From positions 1 through 33,058 of the forward strand of contig VGRE01000013.1 of the NCBI GenBank assembly GCA_016875435.1: a stretch of 33,058 bases of DNA, read 5' to 3'. Positions 16,642 to 24,269 of the stretch are shown here, piece by piece. The first letter of the stretch is position 1, and each line of letters starts with the position of its first letter. Origin of the DNA: Deltaproteobacteria bacterium (GTDB taxonomy: Bacteria; Myxococcota_A; UBA796; SXON01). A program made the position numbers and the translations under genes. The notes under the pieces are model-generated. The model saw only the letters and a program-made list of their open reading frames with translations. It did not search any database and was not told where the DNA came from.

Positions 16642-17093
16642 TCCTGCTCGTCGCGATCGCCCTCGCGCAGCCCTTCCGCTTCGACCGGGTCGACATCCTC
16701 GCCGAGGACCCCGGCACCTGGATCAACTACGACCTGCCCCAGGCGCCCGTGGCCTTCACCCAGACTGCGGTCCGCCTCGTGGAGCAGGTGTCGGTGCAGT
16801 GGCAGTTGCCCGTCACCAACTTGTACCTTGGCACCTCGATTGCCTCCCAATCGCTCACCTACGAGCTGCCGTGGAAACACGGCCTGGGCGTCCACGGCGG
16901 CCTCCAGACCTCGCTGTTGTTGCCCCGCGGCGCGGTGCTCGGCGCCCACTGGCGAACCGGGCGGGTGCGGCTCGGCCTCGGGGCCAGCGTGATCTCGTCG
17001 GCCACGTGGGCCCACGTCGACTACAGCCAGTGGCACGTCCTGCCGACGATCGGCGTCGGCGTGGGCAGAAAGTACGAGGCCCCAGCGGGATGA
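16638..17093 (+). CDS. small predicted beta-barrel outer membrane protein
   Basis: 151 residues; the ATG overlaps the glycerophosphodiesterase stop (ATGA). The leader is only MILLVAIALA followed by QPFRF. The mature part alternates polar and hydrophobic residues (VSVQWQLPVTNLYLGTSIA, LGAHWRTGRVRLGLGASVI) as in outer membrane beta strands, and ends with ...PTIGVGVGRKYEAPAG. Family not recognised. Coupling suggests a shared role with the phosphodiesterase in the envelope. Confidence 0.65.
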   Translation: MILLVAIALAQPFRFDRVDILAEDPGTWINYDLPQAPVAFTQTAVRLVEQVSVQWQLPVTNLYLGTSIASQSLTYELPWKHGLGVHGGLQTSLLLPRGAVLGAHWRTGRVRLGLGASVISSATWAHVDYSQWHVLPTIGVGVGRKYEAPAG

Positions 17094-17125
17094 ACGGTTA
17101 GGCCGCGCCCGATCCAGGAGCCCCC

Positions 17126-17458
17126 GTGGCCAAGAAGCCCCCCGAAGAGCACGATCACGCGCACGACCACGAGGAAGGCGAGCTCGCCGAGGAAGACCTG
17201 GTGGTGCTCGTCGACGAAGACGGCAACGAGACCACCTACCTGTTCATCGGCACCGTCGAGGTCGACGGGGAGAGCTTCGCGCTCCTGGTCGACGCCGAGG
17301 AAGAGGGCGACGAGGAGAACACCAGCGTGTTCGTCTTCCACTACGCGCAAGACGAAGACGGTGGCGAGGAGTTCGAGCCGGTGGACGACGACGACCTGCT
17401 CGCCAAGGTGCAGGCCGCCGCCGAGAAGATGTTCGACGAGGCGGAGAAGGAGTCCTAG
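17126..17458 (+). CDS. DUF1292-like acidic protein with His-rich N-terminus
   Basis: 110 residues from GTG 17126, with GGAG at 17117-17120. After a histidine-rich head (EEHDHAHDHEEGE), the text DLVVLVDEDGNETTYLFIGT, then FALLVDAEEEGDEE and VFVFHY.., matches the DUF1292 layout (D-E-D-G-N, E-Y/F-A-L-L). It closes with FEPVDDDDLLAKVQAAAE. DUF1292 proteins are small acidic cytoplasmic proteins of unknown function, best known from Firmicutes. The histidines could bind metal (speculation). It is convergent with the next gene, with only 17 bp between stops. Confidence 0.75.
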   Translation: MAKKPPEEHDHAHDHEEGELAEEDLVVLVDEDGNETTYLFIGTVEVDGESFALLVDAEEEGDEENTSVFVFHYAQDEDGGEEFEPVDDDDLLAKVQAAAEKMFDEAEKES

Positions 17459-17475
17459 CGAGCAGGCGAGAGCAG

Positions 17476-18132
17476 CTAGTCGCCAAGCTCCTTCTCATCG
17501 AGCCCCGTCCATTCCAACCACGGCCCGAGGTCGACCCCCGCCCACAGGATCACCACCCCGGGTCGCCCCCACGGCAAGTAGTACGAGGTCGCGACGTAGG
17601 GCGCGATGGACTGCTCGTCGAGAAACCGCACGGGAACGAAGACGCCCGCGAGGCCGCCGATCCCGTGAGCGTCGGCGTCGTCGAGGGTGGGCTCCTTCCA
17701 GTAGCCGACGTTCAGCGCGGGACGGATGGCGAGGTCGTCACCGAGCAGGCGGTTGCTGCTGAGCAGCACCTGTCCCCGGAGGATGGGTCGCAAGGCGAGG
17801 TCGACGTTCACCTCGGCGTCGAGCGCCACCGAGAGCGGCGTCTCGTGGCGTCGCTCGTCCAGCACGCTCCACTTGACGTCCACCCCCTTGGGCGGCGTGA
17901 GCCCGCGCACCCCGATCTCCCAGCCGCGCCCGAGGCCCACGCGGAACTCCATCTGCACCGGGGCGGCGAAGCCGGGGCAACTGTCGGCGAAGTAGTCGCA
18001 CTCCAGCGTGTAGAGCGCCTCGCCCGGCTGCCAGAAGGCGGCCACGCTGCCCGCGCCCTCCAGCTTGCCGAGGGAGTGCGCGGGGCGGAGCGTGGCCGGC
18101 GCACAGGCCGCCAGCCAGAGCAGGATCGTCAA
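17476..18132 (-). CDS. predicted lipoprotein of unknown function, coupled to the POT transporter
   Basis: 218 residues from a TTG that directly follows the TAG of the transporter gene, which suggests coupling. The leader M-T-I-L-L-W-L-A-A-C puts the lipobox Cys at 10. The body alternates strands (PVQMEFRVGLGRGWEIGVRG, VNVDLALRPILRGQVLLSS, IAPYVATSYYLPWG) like a small outer-membrane-associated barrel or sandwich. One Cys pair (LECDYFADSC) may form a disulfide. No family recognised. Another nearby start codon cannot be excluded. Confidence 0.65.
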   Translation of the reverse strand: MTILLWLAACAPATLRPAHSLGKLEGAGSVAAFWQPGEALYTLECDYFADSCPGFAAPVQMEFRVGLGRGWEIGVRGLTPPKGVDVKWSVLDERRHETPLSVALDAEVNVDLALRPILRGQVLLSSNRLLGDDLAIRPALNVGYWKEPTLDDADAHGIGGLAGVFVPVRFLDEQSIAPYVATSYYLPWGRPGVVILWAGVDLGPWLEWTGLDEKELGD

Positions 18133-20211
18133 CTAGTGGCCGCCGCTCGCTCTCGCCTCGCCCGGCTGTTCATGCATCCAGCGCACGAGGATGGGCGAGA
18201 TGGCCAGCAGGAACACGGCCGACACGATGCACGCCACGCCGATCTGGCCGAACACGCCGGCGTACACGCCCAGGGTGTCGATGGGCGCGGGGACGGTGCG
18301 CTCGTCGCCGCCGCCGTGACCCACACCCGTGAAGGTGGCGATGATCCCGGCCAGGAGGCTGGAGAAGGCGGTCGCGAGGAACCAGGCCCCCATCACCGTG
18401 CTCACCAGCCTCGCCGGCGAGAGCCGCGTCACCATGGCCAGCCCCACCGGCGACAGGCACAGCTCTCCGGTGGTGTGCAGCAGATAGCCCAGAATCAACC
18501 ACGACATGCTGACCATTCCGCGCGCATCCGCCTGCTCGGCGCCCAGCCACAGCACCCCGAAGCCCAGGCCGAGCTGCCCGAGCCCGAGGGCAAACTTCAC
18601 GGCCGTGTTGGGCTCCCAGCCACGCGCGCCCAGGAAGCCCCACAGCCCGGTGAACAACAGGCCGAAGAGCAAGATGAACACGGGGTTTGCCGCCTGGAAG
18701 GTGGACGCGGGAATCTCGGAGCCCCCGACGCCCATGCCCACGTCGCCCGGCGCCACCTGCCAGCGCGCCGCGACGCTGGCCTCGACCTTGGCGCCGCCGC
18801 CATTGCCGGCCTCCTGCGCTAGCCGACGCGCCTCCTCGCGCGCGCGGTCGAGGTGGGTGAGCGAGAGTACCCCCGGCGACCAGGCGGCACCCGGCACGAC
18901 GCTGAGCTTCTCGTCCGCCCCCCACTCCAGGCCCGAGGCCACCCCGTTCACCAGCAGTTCACCCGAGAAGTGCCGGCCAACCTGCTCCTGGTTCAGCTCG
19001 AGCTCCAGGGTGGAGCCCACCTCGCTGGCGGCCACCGCGCGGTCCTCGCGCACCCGGTCGACGTTGCGATCCGTGAAGTTGTTGATGGAACTCCCGGCCT
19101 GCTCGAAGAATGCCCAGAACAACATCGAGAAGAACATCATCACCACCACCACGAACAGGCGCTGGCGCTCCACCAGCTCCGCCCGCAGGGCGTTGCGCAG
19201 GATGAACACCAGCGCGACGGCGCCGCTGGCGAAGAGCACCAGCCCCGGCGGCGTGGCCACCTCGCCCAGGAAGCTGGCGGCTACCTGGAGGAAGGGGTTG
19301 CTCCCCGCCTGGAGCCCCTCGATCAGCTCCTTCGGCACCAGGCGCACGCTCCGCGCGCTGCTCACCAGCCACGCGAGCACCGGCACCGACAGGAACACGC
19401 CGCCGCCGATCACCGCCGCTACCGGCAGGCCGAAGAGCTGCGTGGGCGCGCCCGCGGGCGCCTGGCCCGCGTCGTCGGGGATGCCGCCCTTGTTGAGCGC
19501 CAGGAAGGCGATGACCCCGCTCGCGACCAGCGCCAGCGCCACGAAGGCGTTGACGGCGAGCAGAATCGCATCGTCTTGCAAGAACACCATCGACCCCGCC
19601 GTGAGCATGGCACCCACGATGATCAAGAGCTGCGCAATGCGCGTCGGCACGGCGAAGACAGCGAGGCCAACCAGCATGCCCATCGTGGCGAGGCCAAAGC
19701 CGTAGTGCCAGCCGAAACGCTCGCCCACGTAGCCGCACAACAGCGGCGCCATCGCCGCGCCGAGGTTGATGCCCATGTAGAAGAGGGTGAAGCCGGCGTC
19801 GCGCTTGGTGGAGCCCTCGGGGTAGAGCGAACCGACGATGGTGGAGATGTTCGGCTTGAAGAAGCCGTTGCCCACGATCAGCAGCGCCAGGGCGACGTAG
19901 AAGGCGCCAGCACTCTCGATGGTCATGGTCAGGTGACCCGCCGCCATCAGGAGCCCGCCGAGGATGACCGCGCGGCGCGCGCCCAGCAGCCGGTCGGCGA
20001 GCAAGCCCCCGAAGAAGGGCGTCATGTAGACCAGGGCCGTGTAGGCGCCGTACACCGCGTACGCCTCCCTGTCGCCGTAGGCGAGGAAGCCCTTGAGCAT
20101 GTAGAACACGAGCAGGGCGCGCATGCCGTAGTAGGAGAAGCGCTCCCACATCTCGGCAAAGAAGAGGTTGAACAGCCCCGTGGGGTGTCCAAAGAGCGTC
20201 GGTCGATCCAT
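18133..20211 (-). CDS. POT/PTR-family proton-coupled oligopeptide transporter
   Basis: 692 residues. The N-terminal EMWERFSYYGMRALL is the ExxERFxYY proton-coupling motif of the family (E20, E23, R24). FYMGINLGAAMAP is the second POT signature (about 144-156), and WAFFEQAGSS in TM7 holds the conserved Glu (E370). Many hydrophobic helices give an MFS fold in the inner membrane importing di- and tripeptides with protons. It is longer than the usual about 500 residues because of a hydrophilic segment of about 140 residues (about 372-510) between TM7 and TM8, followed by IPASTFQAANPVFI. Similar loops occur in POT proteins outside Enterobacteria. The lipoprotein gene is coupled behind it. Confidence 0.93.
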   Translation of the reverse strand: MDRPTLFGHPTGLFNLFFAEMWERFSYYGMRALLVFYMLKGFLAYGDREAYAVYGAYTALVYMTPFFGGLLADRLLGARRAVILGGLLMAAGHLTMTIESAGAFYVALALLIVGNGFFKPNISTIVGSLYPEGSTKRDAGFTLFYMGINLGAAMAPLLCGYVGERFGWHYGFGLATMGMLVGLAVFAVPTRIAQLLIIVGAMLTAGSMVFLQDDAILLAVNAFVALALVASGVIAFLALNKGGIPDDAGQAPAGAPTQLFGLPVAAVIGGGVFLSVPVLAWLVSSARSVRLVPKELIEGLQAGSNPFLQVAASFLGEVATPPGLVLFASGAVALVFILRNALRAELVERQRLFVVVVMMFFSMLFWAFFEQAGSSINNFTDRNVDRVREDRAVAASEVGSTLELELNQEQVGRHFSGELLVNGVASGLEWGADEKLSVVPGAAWSPGVLSLTHLDRAREEARRLAQEAGNGGGAKVEASVAARWQVAPGDVGMGVGGSEIPASTFQAANPVFILLFGLLFTGLWGFLGARGWEPNTAVKFALGLGQLGLGFGVLWLGAEQADARGMVSMSWLILGYLLHTTGELCLSPVGLAMVTRLSPARLVSTVMGAWFLATAFSSLLAGIIATFTGVGHGGGDERTVPAPIDTLGVYAGVFGQIGVACIVSAVFLLAISPILVRWMHEQPGEARASGGH

Positions 20212-20234
20212 GCGCGGGGTCCGGGGAAAAGCGC

Positions 20235-20287
20235 CGCGAGGGTAGCACGCGCGACAGCGCCGGGCCCTCGCCGGTGCTACCCTTGCG
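20235..20287. promoter_or_regulatory. divergent promoter region with inverted GTGCTACCCT elements
   Basis: GTGCTACCCT(T)GCG at 20274-20287 on the plus strand and GTGCTACCCT(C)GCG at 20248-20235 on the minus strand form an inverted repeat with one mismatch. Each contains a TACCCT -10-like hexamer directed towards its own gene (radical SAM right, POT left). No clear -35 is seen. The symmetry may reflect a shared regulator or mirrored promoters. Confidence 0.4.
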
Positions 20288-20309
20288 CGGCTACTGGACG
20301 GGATCTGGC

Positions 20310-21875
20310 ATGAACGATCGTCTCGCTCGCCTCGTGGACACCGCCAAGGGACGCCCCGTGCGCGTCGGTATCGTGTCGATGTACGACGTGGAGAACAACG
20401 CGGTGCGCATCCTCGCCGGCACGCTGCGCAAGGCGGGCCACCACGTGGCGGAGATCTACTTCAAGGACTGGATCTCCAACCACCTCGACCCCGCCACCGA
20501 CGCGGAGCTCGACAACCTCGTGGGCGTGGTGCGCGACGAGCAGCTCGACTTCGTCTGCATCAGCATTCGCGCCAGCGCCTACTACAACGCGGCGCGCATC
20601 CTCACCGACCACCTCCACGACGTGCTCGACGTCCCCGTGCTCTGGGGCGGCATGCACCCCACGCTGATGGGCGCCCAGTGCATCCAGACCGCCGACATGG
20701 TGCTCCAGGGCGAGGGCGAGATCGCCTTGCAGCAGCTCGGCGACCGCATCCGCGACGGCGGCGACGTGCTCGCCACCGGCAACATGCTCTTCCAGACCAG
20801 CGACGGCGTGAGGAAGAACGCGCTCTTGCCGCTGATCGAGAACCTCGACACGCTCACCTATCGCGACTACACCACGCACGATCACAAGTACTTCATCTGG
20901 GGCAAGAAGGTCGAGAAGGGCGACCCGATGCACGGCGACCCGGTGTTCCAGATGATGGGCAGCCGCGGCTGCATCTACAAGTGCAGCTACTGCTACAACA
21001 GCACCTACAAGAAAGACGTTTACCCCGGGCAGAAGTGGTTCCGCGTGCGCTCCCCGGCCAGCATGGTCGACGAGATCAACGAGGCGCGGAAACACTGGGA
21101 CTTCAAGCGCATCCGCTTCGACGACGAGGTGTTCAACTTCCAGCTCGACTGGCTGGAAGACTTCTGCGAGCGCTACCCGCGCGAGGTGGGCCTGCCCTTC
21201 GAGGTGTTCATCGAGCCGAAGCTGGTCAACGCCGAGCGGATGCGCATGCTTCGCGACGCGGGTCTCGTCAGCGTGTACATGGGCGTGCAGTCGAGCGAGC
21301 GGGTGACGGGCCACCTCTACGATCGCCGCGTGAAGAACAGCACCATCGGCGACATCGCCACCCTCTTCCACGAGCTCGGCATCAAGGGCCACTTCCAGCT
21401 CATCTTCGACGACCCGGTGAGCACCAGCGAAGACAAGCAGAAGCTCTTCGAGATGATCTCGGAGTTCCCTCACCCCTTCGACCTCTACCTGTTCTCGATG
21501 ACGGTGTTCCCCGGCTCGGAGCTCAACCACAAGCTCCTGGAGTCGGGCCTCATCAGCGAGTACGACATCGAGGGCACCGCCACCAAGACCTTCTACCAGC
21601 ACAGGATCAACCTGGAGTACCCGCGCCCAGTGGAAGACACCTTCTGGATCGCGCTCACCCAGATGCTGTCGAAGCCCTTCGTGCCTCGCGCGATGCTCAA
21701 GCCGCTCGCCAAGAGCGACTTCCTCAAGAAGCACCCCTGGCCACTCATCCAGATGGCCCACGCGGCCAACTACGTGAAGATGGGCACCACGGCGGTGAAC
21801 ATGGCCGCCAACGGCGAGATGACCAAGACGCTGATGCGGCGCTGGTTGAGCTTCGACCGGGTGATCACGACCTAG
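20310..21875 (+). CDS. B12-binding-type radical SAM protein
   Basis: 521 residues from ATG 20310. The N-terminal about 150 residues resemble a cobalamin-binding Rossmann domain (VRVGIVSMYDVENNAVRILA, VLWGGMHPTL) and contain GEGE at about 134-137, usual in this superfamily. No D-x-H-x-x-G is present, so cobalamin would bind base-off without a His ligand, or not at all. The radical SAM cluster motif is C221-x3-C225-x2-C228 (RGCIYKCSYCYN). A TIM-barrel-like region follows with DDEVFNF and VYMGVQSS. The C-terminal about 100 residues are basic and helical, possibly membrane-associating. This superfamily does methylations and other radical reactions on lipids, peptides and cofactors; the substrate cannot be inferred. 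It is apparently monocistronic. Confidence 0.9.
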   Translation: MNDRLARLVDTAKGRPVRVGIVSMYDVENNAVRILAGTLRKAGHHVAEIYFKDWISNHLDPATDAELDNLVGVVRDEQLDFVCISIRASAYYNAARILTDHLHDVLDVPVLWGGMHPTLMGAQCIQTADMVLQGEGEIALQQLGDRIRDGGDVLATGNMLFQTSDGVRKNALLPLIENLDTLTYRDYTTHDHKYFIWGKKVEKGDPMHGDPVFQMMGSRGCIYKCSYCYNSTYKKDVYPGQKWFRVRSPASMVDEINEARKHWDFKRIRFDDEVFNFQLDWLEDFCERYPREVGLPFEVFIEPKLVNAERMRMLRDAGLVSVYMGVQSSERVTGHLYDRRVKNSTIGDIATLFHELGIKGHFQLIFDDPVSTSEDKQKLFEMISEFPHPFDLYLFSMTVFPGSELNHKLLESGLISEYDIEGTATKTFYQHRINLEYPRPVEDTFWIALTQMLSKPFVPRAMLKPLAKSDFLKKHPWPLIQMAHAANYVKMGTTAVNMAANGEMTKTLMRRWLSFDRVITT

Positions 21876-21922
21876 GGCCTGGCCAGGGCACACGCCTTCA
21901 CCACCCCCAGCTCGCAAGCACG

Positions 21923-21938
21923 CGCCCGGGCCCGGGCG
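21923..21938. repeat. 16-bp perfect palindrome in convergent intergenic region
   Basis: CGCCCGGGCCCGGGCG is self-complementary and sits in the 111-bp gap between the convergent radical SAM and calcium-repeat genes. It could act in termination for both strands, but there is no T-tract. Nothing else is seen in the gap. Confidence 0.35.
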
Positions 21939-21986
21939 GCCGTCTAAGGGTCCACCCGACTACTGTTCGTGTGCTGCCAGGGGACC

Positions 21987-23372
21987 TCAGTCGAGCGGCA
22001 CTTCCTGGATGCCCGCCAGCGCGAAGGTGACGTGCTCCCACTGGTCGATGGTGGCGCTGGCCGGGGCGGCGCTCAGCTCCTCGACGAGGATGTCGGTGCC
22101 GTCGTAGTAGAGCCGGTACAGGCCCACGTCGTTGGGGTACTCCTCGGCGAGCAGGATGTCGCCGGCGATGGGCAGGAACTCCATGCCGACCGCGCCGAGG
22201 AGCGAGCGAGTGCCGTAGTTCACCCCGAAGAAGTTCTCGTAGGGCACGATGATGTCGATGTCTTCCACCTCCACGCCGCAATCGAAGCTGCTCACCGTGC
22301 CGTCGGGCGCGATGACGTAGAGCAAGCGCTCCTCCTCGGCGCCGGCGAGGATCATGCCCGCCAGGGGGCCGTAGCGGGCCGGCGCGTCGGGGACCACCAC
22401 CAAGCCCTCGAGGTGGGTGCCGCTGATGTCGGCCAGCATCGTGGGCGAGCCGCTGCTGTCGATGGTCCACACCTCGCCGTCGGTGGTGGCGATCACCAGC
22501 TGGCCGGCGTGCACGCCGGTGCGATCGACGTAGAGCGAGCCGCGCATGAGCCCGTTGTTGTCGCCGGGGAGATCGACCCAGGGGTTGCTCACGCTGCTGC
22601 CATCGGCGCTCACGCGCACGATCTGCCCGTCCGAGCCGTTGCCCACGAACAGGTCCCCGGTGGTGAACCCGCCACTGTTGCCGGAGCGGACGGTGGCGAT
22701 CTTCACCTCGCTGGTCACGTTGGCGAGCGCCGAGAACTGGCTGTGCGATCCGTCGGCGGCCACCGTCTCCAGCGCGTGGGGGGCGCCGCTGGAGTAGTTC
22801 ACCGACATCACGATGTCGAAGGCCGACTCGTGGTAGTCGATGCCGATCGGCGAGTTGAAGTCCGTGCTGATGGCCGTGAAGGTGATGTCGCCGAGGCTCG
22901 AGTCGTTGCGCGGGTCGCGGAAGTTGTCGTCGCCGTCGCCGTCCCAGTCCTCGTTGCCCTCCACCGAGTCGAGCAGGCTGTCGTCGTCGCTGTCCTCGTC
23001 GATGTAGTCGCCGAGCCCGTCGCCGTCGAAGTCGCCAGCCCCCTCGGTGGCATCAGACAGGCCGTCGCCGTCGCTGTCGCTGTCGAGGTAGTCGGCGATG
23101 CCGTCGGCGTCGGTGTCGCGCGCCTCGGCGCGGCCCTCCTCGGTGTCGGTGATGCCGTCGCTGTCGCTGTCGAGGGCGGGGTCCCAGCCGGTGTCGCGGC
23201 TGGTGTCGCGGCTGGTGTCGACTGGGCGCTCGCCCGTCTCCGACAGGGCGCTGTCGGGGCGCGTGTCGCCCGGGGGCAGGTCGGCCGAGTCTTCTTCCTG
23301 CTCCTTGGGCTCGTCGACCACCGCCGTGGTGGGCTGGCTGCAGGCGGCGAGGGCGAGGAGCAGGGCGCGCAT
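21987..23372 (-). CDS. lipoprotein with thrombospondin type 3 calcium repeats and propeller-like domain
   Basis: 461 residues from ATG 23372 (leader MRALLLALAAC, Cys11). An in-frame ATG at 23384 would add four residues, but a TATGCT element lies 7 nt before ATG 23372, so I prefer the shorter form. An acidic, Pro/Asp-rich linker contains DTSRDTSRDT. Residues about 68-154 carry D-x-D-x-D-G repeats (DSDSDGITDTEE, DTDADGIADYLD, DFDGDGLGDYID), the thrombospondin type 3 / OmpA-stalk type that binds calcium outside the cytoplasm. The remaining about 300 residues have repeated strand blocks (GDLFVGNGSDGQIVRVSADG, GQLVIATTDGEVWTIDSSG, LLYVIAPDGTVSS) like an SMP-30/NHL propeller. Likely surface-exposed; ligand unknown. 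Confidence 0.85.
   Translation of the reverse strand: MRALLLALAACSQPTTAVVDEPKEQEEDSADLPPGDTRPDSALSETGERPVDTSRDTSRDTGWDPALDSDSDGITDTEEGRAEARDTDADGIADYLDSDSDGDGLSDATEGAGDFDGDGLGDYIDEDSDDDSLLDSVEGNEDWDGDGDDNFRDPRNDSSLGDITFTAISTDFNSPIGIDYHESAFDIVMSVNYSSGAPHALETVAADGSHSQFSALANVTSEVKIATVRSGNSGGFTTGDLFVGNGSDGQIVRVSADGSSVSNPWVDLPGDNNGLMRGSLYVDRTGVHAGQLVIATTDGEVWTIDSSGSPTMLADISGTHLEGLVVVPDAPARYGPLAGMILAGAEEERLLYVIAPDGTVSSFDCGVEVEDIDIIVPYENFFGVNYGTRSLLGAVGMEFLPIAGDILLAEEYPNDVGLYRLYYDGTDILVEELSAAPASATIDQWEHVTFALAGIQEVPLD
23191..23220. repeat. 2.5 copies of a 12-bp tandem repeat
   Basis: The unit GTGTCGCGGCTG occurs at 23191-23202 and 23203-23214, plus a half copy. It encodes the D-T-S-R repeat in the linker of the calcium-repeat lipoprotein. 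The unit is a multiple of three, so slippage would keep the frame and only change linker length. Confidence 0.7.
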
Positions 23373-23379
23373 CGGGCGA

Positions 23380-23403
23380 AGCATACCACTACCGGGTGAT
23401 ACT
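23380..23403. promoter_or_regulatory. back-to-back -10 elements of two divergent genes
   Basis: Only 39 bp separate the start codons at 23372 (minus) and 23412 (plus). TATGCT on the minus strand (23385-23380) ends 7 nt before ATG 23372. GATACT on the plus strand (23398-23403) ends 8 nt before ATG 23412. Both are TAnnnT-like, and neither gene has a Shine-Dalgarno. Confidence 0.45.
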
Positions 23404-23411
23404 GCGATCCC

Positions 23412-24269
23412 ATGACCGCGCTCATGGACATCGTCGACTCCGCCGCGGTCGCGCTGGTGCGCGCGCGAGGGGCGAGGAGCGCGTTCCTCGATGGCGACGG
23501 TTCCCCGGTACACGTGTTGCGCGCCGCCGGGCGCGGTCACGCCCCGCCGGTGTTGTTGCTGCACGGCCTCGGCTCGCAGGCCTCCGACTACATCGCGGTG
23601 ATCGCGGGACTCTTGCCTCACGTCTCCGAGGTCCTGGCCCTGGACTTGCCGGGCCACGGGCTCTCGCCCGCGCCCCCGGGGGGCATGTGCCCAACCGCCA
23701 TGCGACGGGTCACCCTCGCCGCCGTCGACCAACTGCTGGAGCGTCCCGTGGTGGTGTTCGGCAACTCGCTGGGCGGCCTCACCGCCGTGCGCCTGGCGCT
23801 GTTGCGTCCCGATCGCGTGCTGGGACTGATGCTCGCGTCGCCCGCCGGCGCGCCGATGTCGGACGAGGAGTTCTCCAACCTGCTCGCTGGCTTCGAGTAC
23901 CCCGACCACGACGCCGCCCTGCGCTTCGTCGACCGTTTCACCCGCGCCTCGCCCGTGGTGCGCCACTCCTTCGCCTGGGGCGTTCGCCAGCGCATGTCGC
24001 GCGCCGCCATCCGCGATCTGCTCGGCCGCATCGGCCCGGGCGACCTGCTCGCCGCCGAGGATCTCGCCGCGCTCGACGTGCCGGTCCACGTGGTGTGGGG
24101 GGCCCTCGACCGCATCTTGCCCGCGACACACGCGGACTTTTTCCGCGACAGCCTGCCATCGGGTGCGGTGGTGGAGATCGACGAGCGCGCGGGTCACGCG
24201 CCCTACCTCGACGACCCGCTCGGCTTCCCGAGGGCGATCGCGCGTTTCGCCGCCCGGTGCGCCGCGTGA
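23412..24269 (+). CDS. alpha/beta hydrolase
   Basis: 285 residues, no signal peptide, probably cytoplasmic. Oxyanion-hole motif HGLGSQ (51-56), nucleophile elbow GNSLGG with S119, acid D233 in WGALDRILP, and catalytic H262 in AGHAPYLDDP. This is a complete classical triad of the esterase / C-C hydrolase / epoxide-hydrolase-like family. The nucleophile is Ser, so epoxide hydrolase and dehalogenase are excluded. Substrate unknown. The next gene overlaps as GTGA, so it is an operon with an exported phosphatase/sulfatase-like lipoprotein. Confidence 0.9.
   Translation: MTALMDIVDSAAVALVRARGARSAFLDGDGSPVHVLRAAGRGHAPPVLLLHGLGSQASDYIAVIAGLLPHVSEVLALDLPGHGLSPAPPGGMCPTAMRRVTLAAVDQLLERPVVVFGNSLGGLTAVRLALLRPDRVLGLMLASPAGAPMSDEEFSNLLAGFEYPDHDAALRFVDRFTRASPVVRHSFAWGVRQRMSRAAIRDLLGRIGPGDLLAAEDLAALDVPVHVVWGALDRILPATHADFFRDSLPSGAVVEIDERAGHAPYLDDPLGFPRAIARFAARCAA

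Noticed and set aside
23020-23220. GTCGTCGCTGTC-like repetitive DNA considered as a CRISPR-like or satellite array
   Set aside because: The periodicity is that of coding D-x-D-x-D-G calcium repeats in the lipoprotein; no regular spacer structure.
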